From positions 54,393,885 through 54,457,884 of the forward strand of contig CAIIXF020000001.1 in NCBI GenBank assembly GCA_903813345.2: a stretch of DNA of 64,000 bases, written 5' to 3'. Position numbers and translations under genes: made by a program. Shown here piece after piece: positions 58,519 through 64,000 of this stretch. The stretch's first letter is position 1, and each line of letters opens with the position of its first letter. Below the pieces are notes generated by a model, which was given only the letters and a program-made list of their open reading frames with translations, made no database searches and was not told where the DNA came from. The DNA is from Owenia fusiformis. Taxonomy: Eukaryota > Annelida > Polychaeta > Sabellida > Oweniidae.

Positions 58519-59605
58519 TGGTGTATCTCATACTTGAGTGGTTTTGGGGTAGAAATAACCTTTTCAACCCTTTTCAAATGACAAAATAGGCCTATAGTAA
58601 AAGCAAAATTTATGATTAACATTTTCGTAATATTCCTTTAGTTCAATACAATAAAATTGTAACATTAAAACTTTTCAAAAATTTTGAAACTTTCAAAATT
58701 TAAAATTTCCAACTTTTAAGGTAACTTATAACTTAATCAAAAATCCAAGATGGCCGAAACCAGGAAGCACATGGCATTTGAGTATAATCTGACCATCAAA
58801 ATTAACTGTCTTTTGGTTGGATTTTCTCTCAATTTTTTAGTTCCACTTATCATTTATATAACCAGGCTCACTGTGGAAATGCAAATAGAATCAGTAAACA
58901 TTTTGGAATGGGAATTTGAGTCCTCTGAAAATGTGACAGAAAAATTGACAAAAAGAGTAGCACGGCAAAGGTCCCTGAACATTTTTTTTTCTAATTTCTC
59001 TGAAACATCCCTTTAATATAGCCCAAAATGGAAGGAGCTTTAGAATTTTGAAATCTCTCATACAAATTTTAAAAAAATAGAAAAAAACAATTTGAGAAGT
59101 GTACTTTTTTCCTTATTTTGATCCCAATTTTTTTATCCGGTAATTTTTCAAATTTCCATTGCTCCTTCGTTTTTGATATATGTTTGAAGTATATTTTCTG
59201 AAATGTTCAGATATTTTGAATCAGCGGTTTTTCACGGGCTACTCCTAGAAAAAAATCTTCTCAAATTCTTTAAACGGCACTTTTTTTCTCAAACTAAAGT
59301 TTTTTGTTGTTCTTTGATGTCTTTGTAATGATTACAGTGCACAAGCATATGTTAAATAATAAAAACAACTTCTCAGGAAGAGTTTGAAAATTTCAAGATT
59401 TTTTCTGAAAATCGATTAAGTTAACAGTCACCTTAATTTTTTGATTTTTAAACTTTTTTTAACATTTGAAAAATTCCCGTGAGCTATATAATATCTGCCA
59501 GCATTTGGCTTGGAGCGGGACATTGACATATGCTCCTCAGATATGATATATATTCCAGGGTTATATCAACCACAAACCCATTCAAGTATGAGATACACTA
59601 AAATA
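58519..59605. mobile_element. ~1.1 kb element with ~45 bp inverted ends
   Basis: GGTGTATCTCATACTTGAGT, then GGTTTTGGGGTAGAAATAACC at the left (58519-58562), mirrors GGTTATATCAACCACAAACC, then CATTCAAGTATGAGATACAC at the right (59561-59600). The interior is AT-rich with many AAAATTTT-type stretches and no transposase. Exact borders and target duplication are not settled. Confidence 0.6.
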
Positions 59606-60300
59606 TCTCTCTTAACTTATTCACAATGGTCTAGGGAATCTTTAATTTCAGATGGAATAACTAATGCTTGATTGTAGCATAACTTGATCTTTATCCCCAA
59701 AATGTAGCAAATATACAAGTACATCTGTCAAAACAATGACATGTAAATATATAAGTACATGTATTATTTTTCTGTGAACCATCCCATGCCAATAAATGTA
59801 ATGCACTGTCATATTCCTCACTCTCTGATTGGTCCTGCATATGACTAAGAAATATGATTCAATAGAATCTATGATGAAGTATTTACATAGTAAAGGCAAC
59901 ACAATCCTTAGTCAGATGATTTTGAGAGTGAAAAATATGGCTTTGTATAAAAAACCTCCTACCCACGTACCCTCGTACCCACGTACGTGGGTCCTGACCC
60001 AGTCTTTAAAGAGTTAAATCTTTAACATTTTTTAAACATTATTCTATCTCAATGTATGCTTAATTATGGATGAATTTATGTACCCATATGCCTTTATTTC
60101 TAGATCGGACATCTGTCTCGTCATAAAATAAAGCCGGCATTGCATAATGTTCATTTGAGCTATTTTAGTGTTGTTTTTGATATATCGAAGCGATTTTTTG
60201 TTGATCGGGCAGTCTTACAGTGTACAACCAATCTATTGCTTGGGGCAAATTCGACCAAGCGCATATATTTAGTATTTTTGTCAGTCATACTTTTAATAGT
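59606..60300. other. Gene-free stretch
   Basis: Only a small palindromic patch is seen, CCCACGTACCCTCGTACCCACGTACGTGGG-like, at 59962-59992 (three CCCACGTAC-type units). No gene. Confidence 0.4.
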
Positions 60301-60306
60301 CCTTTT

Positions 60307-61045
60307 AAAAAAAACAGGAGAATCCAGGAGATATTTTGCAAAAAACAGGAGAAAAACAGGAGACTTTTACTGAAAAACAGGAGAAAACAGGAGACTTCTT
60401 TTAAAAAACAGGAGAAAACAGGAGGTTTCTTTTAGAAAACAAGTTACCATCTTAAAAACAGGAGATTTTCAGTCTAAACAGGAGATTTTCTTTAAAAACA
60501 GGAGAAAACAGGAGATTTCTTTTAGAAAACAAGTTACCATCTAAAAAACAGGAGAAAACAAGAGACTTTCAGTCTAAACAGGAGATTTTCTTTTAAAAAC
60601 AGGAGAAAGCAGGAGACTTCTTTTAAAAGACAGGAGAAAACAGGAGGTTTCTCTTAGAAAACAAGTTACCATCTAAAAAACAGGAGAAAACAGGAGATTT
60701 TCAGTCTTAACAGGAGATTTTCTTTAAAAACAGGAGAAAACAGGAGGTTTCTTTTAGAAAACAAGTTACCATCTAAAAAACAGGAGAAAACAAGAGACTT
60801 TCAGTCTAAACAGGAGATTTTCTTTAAAAAACAGGAGAAAGCAGGAGACTTCTTTTAAAAACAGGAGAAAACAGGAGGTTTCTTTTAGAAAACAAGTTAC
60901 CATCTAAAAAACAGGAGAAAACAGGAGATTTTCAGTCTAAACAGGAGATTTTCTTTAAAAACAGGAGAAAACAATTTATTTTGAAAGCATGAGAAAACAG
61001 ATTATCTTTAAAAACAGGAGAAAACAGAAAACTTTATAAGAAAAC
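60307..61045 (+). repeat. AAACAGGAGAAAACAGGAG minisatellite with higher-order units
   Basis: A short unit of about 10-22 bases (AAAACAGGAG, AAACAGGAGACTTCTTTTA) is repeated dozens of times. A marker block, TTTTAGAAAACAAGTTACCA, recurs near 60431, 60521, 60652, 60753 and 60883, giving alternating spacing of about 90-130 bp, so a higher-order structure exists. Short open frames rich in K, N and R across it are repeat artefacts. Confidence 0.92.
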
Positions 61046-61146
61046 ACATTGTTCTTATAAAAAATACTAATGGTGAAAGATATGATGGTCCAAAATCACT
61101 TGCAATACCGGGTTGCAATCTATAGGCCTACTGCACACGGCCGTCT

Positions 61147-61392
61147 AGGTCCAGGATCAAGGAGGATTGGCTCCCAGAATGCAACATCGATACTCTGTCG
61201 ATATTCTTGATGTCATGATTGCAAAATTCGAATTCAAACAGCCGCTATTTTATTCACTTCAACATTTGTATCGTTAATTTTGGTCTTATTTTCAAACGAA
61301 AATGCAGTTTGAATTCGAATTTTGTAGTCACGACATAGGGAGTATCGGTATCGATGTTGCATCCTGGGAGCCAATCCTCCTTGGTCCAGGAT
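61147..61392. mobile_element. ~245 bp near-perfect palindromic MITE
   Basis: The left arm (CAAGGAGGATTGGCTCCCAG, ATGCAACATCGATA, then GCAAAATTCGAATTCAAAC) is mirrored in the right arm (GTTTGAATTCGAATTTTGTA, TATCGATGTTGCATCCTGGG, AGCCAATCCTCCTTGG). Pairing continues to within about 40 bases of the centre. No target duplication could be fixed. Confidence 0.85.
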
Positions 61393-61561
61393 GGAAAAAC
61401 CAAAAAGCTTACCGTAAATGTGACTGATAAATCTCAATCTTTGACAAACTTCAATGGTAAAATCATTCAAACTTATTTAACATGATTTCTCTTAATGTAA
61501 ATACATGCTTAATCTTGGTAGGCTTACCCAATCGTGCATAAATAGACAAAATTATTCTTAC

Positions 61562-61577
61562 CCCGTTTCACGGACAT
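61562..61577 (-). CDS. Speculative first coding exon (MSVKR) upstream of the SLC16-like gene
   Basis: The minus strand reads ATG-TCC-GTG-AAA-CGG-G then GTAAGAAT, a good donor in phase 1, the phase required by the exon at 57662. The intervening first-helix exon is still missing, so assignment to the SLC16-like gene is only a possibility; it may be a chance ATG plus donor. Confidence 0.2.
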
Positions 61578-61736
61578 ACTTGCGCAGATTCTTATCGCCT
61601 CCACTCAGGAGATTATCTACGTAATACGCATGCGCTAGGATCGTAATAAAGGATGGATTCGCTTTTACTGATTAAAATTGTTGCGCGTGCGCTAATTTCC
61701 TTGTTAGAAAGTTGCAGCTACGTTCATTCCGTTCGC

Positions 61737-62182
61737 ACACAGTTTAAAACCAGTTTTGAAGAACGCAGTGGCAACTTGTTTGGTGTGATAGCTATATTGT
61801 TGCTAACTCGTTCATAAGCAGTGTTAAATACGTTCTTAATCAGTTTAAACCTGTTTGCAATTAGTTCTACCTCGTTCTCAACACGTCCGCAGACAGTTCA
61901 ACTCGTTGTTAAAACGTCCCTAGTAGGATTGAAGTACGACGGTTCCGTTCGTAGTACGTCCAGCTCGTCGTTAGTACGTTGTCACTCGTTCTAATTGTAG
62001 AACGTGACGACCACGAGAACATTTTGAGCATTGTCTAAGTTCTAGAGGACCTACCCGTTCGAGTACGTCCGATGGAGTTTGTAAATATATCCCAAACGGT
62101 TCTTAGTAGGTCCAGTCCGTTCGTATACAGTTGAAGCCCGTTTTCGAGAACGCAGTGAGAACTAGTTTGGTGTGATGGTAGG
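61737..62182 (+). repeat. CGTT-rich repeat related to 12041-12900
   Basis: It is built of degenerate ~30-40 bp units (CGTTC..CAGTT..ACTCGTT). It opens and closes with direct copies of a ~60 bp block (AGAACGCAGTGGCAACTTGT, TTTGGTGTGAT at 61765 and AGAACGCAGTGAGAACTAGT, TTTGGTGTGAT at 62148). The middle shares TACGTTGTCACTCGTTCT and ATTTTGAGCATTGTCTAAGT with 12815-12890. Confidence 0.75.
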
Positions 62183-62639
62183 GTTAGGCCCACAATCTTT
62201 ATGCAGAACGTTATGATTTTGGGAATCATAACTGCATATAGACTGTGGCTTTGCCTACTATCCCGGGCCTACTATTCTTGAGTTATGACCTTATCGGTAT
62301 AGGCCTACTTCAAATTGCATCATGCATCAACAGTTAGACAGTTTGACAGTTTTGGCTAAAAAATCATGCGAAAATTGGGGTTTGTGTAAAAAACCAGGTG
62401 ACCGGGTATCCGGGTGACTGGGTATCCGGGTGACTGGGTACTTAACGTTCCTAGCAGGGTAAGGAATTTAATTTTTTCATTTTATGTCCTAAAACGTGCT
62501 ACTGAACAATCCAAGCAACAAACCACCAAGTTGGGCTCTAACTCAACGGACCATCGTCCGAACGCAGCGTTCCAGAATCATACACAAAGTGAAGAAGGAA
62601 GGAACATTGTTTATGATTCTGGAACCCTGCGTTCGGAGG

Positions 62640-62755
62640 ATGCAACAGACCGGCCATCCAACCAATCAAGCAAACAAACAACCAAACAAGCAAGCAAGCA
62701 ACAAACCAACTAATCTTCCAATAAACCAACCAACCAGCAAAACAAACAATCATCG
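62640..62755 (+). repeat. Simple repeat (CAAACAACCAAGCAA family)
   Basis: Degenerate AACC/AAGC/AAAC tetranucleotide repeat, similar to the complement of 39600-39890. Two copies of a GTTCCAGAATCATA / TATGATTCTGGAAC inverted pair (62568-62583 and 62611-62626) lie just before it. Confidence 0.8.
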
Positions 62756-62866
62756 ATACCCTGTCAATCACGCTGGAAAATATTTTGGGCCCCTAAAACC
62801 AAAAATGAGCCCAATATATGAACATTTAAGGCCCATTTATTGATAATGTGGCCTAAAAAAGGGCCC

Positions 62867-63366
62867 NNNNNNNNNNNNNNNNNNNNNNNNNNNNNNNNNN
62901 NNNNNNNNNNNNNNNNNNNNNNNNNNNNNNNNNNNNNNNNNNNNNNNNNNNNNNNNNNNNNNNNNNNNNNNNNNNNNNNNNNNNNNNNNNNNNNNNNNNN
63001 NNNNNNNNNNNNNNNNNNNNNNNNNNNNNNNNNNNNNNNNNNNNNNNNNNNNNNNNNNNNNNNNNNNNNNNNNNNNNNNNNNNNNNNNNNNNNNNNNNNN
63101 NNNNNNNNNNNNNNNNNNNNNNNNNNNNNNNNNNNNNNNNNNNNNNNNNNNNNNNNNNNNNNNNNNNNNNNNNNNNNNNNNNNNNNNNNNNNNNNNNNNN
63201 NNNNNNNNNNNNNNNNNNNNNNNNNNNNNNNNNNNNNNNNNNNNNNNNNNNNNNNNNNNNNNNNNNNNNNNNNNNNNNNNNNNNNNNNNNNNNNNNNNNN
63301 NNNNNNNNNNNNNNNNNNNNNNNNNNNNNNNNNNNNNNNNNNNNNNNNNNNNNNNNNNNNNNNNNN
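62867..63366. other. Assembly gap of 500 N
   Basis: Exactly 500 undetermined bases, a round size typical of a scaffold gap of estimated or arbitrary length. Open frames across it are meaningless. Exons of the coiled-coil gene, or of neighbouring genes, may be hidden here. Confidence 0.99.
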
Positions 63367-63369
63367 CCA

Positions 63370-63490
63370 TGACCCGACCATGTCATTTCACCATGCAAAT
63401 GTCATATCACCTTGTCCATGTCATATCACCAAATCCAAACCATGTCCTATCACTATGTCAATGTCATATCACCATGTCCTATCATCATAT
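63370..63490 (+). repeat. Short tandem repeat (CATGTCATATCACCATGTC)
   Basis: Imperfect repeats of ~18-24 bases containing CATGTC and TATCACC directly follow the gap. This repeat may be why assembly failed there. Confidence 0.8.
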
Positions 63491-63550
63491 CATGGACGGT
63501 CAGGCAAATTTGCATTCGTACATTATTATACAAATGTTTCTCAATTTCAG

Positions 63551-63953
63551 GATAGCTTGTTTAGCAGAGGCGACGACGATCTTGAAGAGGAGATGAGGAG
63601 AATTGGGGCAAACCCGACTGGTCTGGACGACAGATACGCGGACATGTCTCAAGACAGTATGAGTACAGATGTGCCAGCTAACGTTACCTTGGGTAATCAT
63701 CATTCTTTTTTTTTGGGGGGGGGTATGAATCAAATCACTGCCATTTGATACTCTACTTGGAAAATACCCTTTAATTTCTAAAGAATGAAATAATTAAAAT
63801 AAACACTGTTTATTTTTAGAAACAATTCTCGACGAAATGAAGGCCCTGCGGGCACAGGTCAGAGGTCTGCAGACCACAGTGGACAACCTGAGGAGCGATA
63901 TAAGAAACAGGCCTGGTAGCAGTTCTGGCACAGGGTTGCCTTCAATGGCCGTG
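63551..63953 (+). CDS. Two internal exons of an unidentified coiled-coil protein (partial)
   Basis: Exon 63551-63692 follows a TTTCTCAATTTCAG acceptor and ends at a GTAATC donor. Exon 63820-63953 follows TTTATTTTTAG and ends at GTAAGA. They join in phase 1. The first encodes an acidic, hydrophilic segment (DDDLEEEMRRIGANP, then MSQDSMSTDVPANVTL) and the second a heptad-patterned helix (ILDEMKALRAQVRGLQ, TTVDNLRSDI) followed by a Ser/Gly linker. GC and codon use are richer than the surroundings, supporting real exons. The helix could be an oligomerisation coiled coil, as in many extracellular or scaffold proteins, but I do not recognise the family. The gene continues past the right edge. It could conceivably be a 3' part of the EGF gene on the same strand, but that gene's last donor is phase 1 while this first exon is most naturally read in phase 0, so a direct join is not supported. 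Confidence 0.7.
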
Positions 63954-64000
63954 GTAAGATAATAAAGTAAAGTTAACATAAACAGACTACTGTATTCTAA

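Noticed and set aside
60140-60435. Lys/Arg/Asn-rich plus-strand frames
   Set aside because: They are translations of the CAGGAGAAAA minisatellite.
62764-63748. Long open frames spanning the N gap
   Set aside because: They consist mostly of undetermined residues; only the exon at 63551-63692 inside one of them is supported.

Overview
The window is animal nuclear DNA. It is AT-rich, has multi-exon genes with GT-AG introns of roughly 0.2 to 4 kb, contains a 500-base assembly gap, and is dense in small inverted-repeat DNA transposon derivatives and minisatellites. The gene content (an MTHFSD orthologue, an SLC16-type transporter, a long EGF-repeat ectodomain protein) and the repeat style suggest a marine invertebrate such as a non-vertebrate deuterostome or a lophotrochozoan. 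I cannot fix the phylum from the sequence alone.

Layout. From 1 to about 23 kb I find no convincing gene. This part holds foldback and MITE-like elements: a 2.1 kb inverted-repeat element filled with a ~140 bp minisatellite (1795-3884), a 0.5 kb MITE (9054-9556), a 0.7 kb foldback (12107-12808) sitting inside an older repeat, and a ~7 kb nested inverted-repeat structure (about 14.9-22.0 kb) whose arms carry head-to-head arrays of a ~90 bp unit. At 23.0-26.5 kb (minus) a single long exon encodes a 1172-residue, mostly disordered protein starting with an N-myristoylation-like MGSDSSKG. At 30.8-34.3 kb (minus) lies a six-exon MTHFSD gene (methenyltetrahydrofolate synthetase domain-containing). 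One of its introns carries a TTAA-flanked MITE with a tRNA-Gly-like sequence inside. From 34.4 to 41.6 kb there are more repeats, including a 545 bp element with a perfect 8 bp target duplication.

At 41.7-52.0 kb (plus) eleven exons encode a secreted or membrane ectodomain with a signal peptide, an unidentified N-terminal domain and 17 EGF modules (832 residues, 3' end not found). Its introns contain a hAT-type MITE 12 bp from a splice donor, an 88 bp tandem duplication that copies an exon end with its donor, and a ~146 bp minisatellite. At 54.0-57.7 kb (minus) is an SLC16/monocarboxylate-transporter-like gene. It has two homologous, equal-length, equal-phase exons, both followed by rare GC donors, and they look like mutually exclusive alternatives. 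From 58 kb to the right edge there are further inverted repeats, a CAGGAGAAAA minisatellite, the gap, and two exons of an unidentified coiled-coil protein gene that runs off the window.

The genes have unrelated functions (one-carbon metabolism, membrane transport, extracellular EGF protein, disordered myristoylated protein) and form no operon or pathway. The most unusual material is the paired GC-donor alternative exons, the splice-site-proximal insertions and duplications, the nested foldback elements, and the tRNA-like sequence carried inside a MITE.
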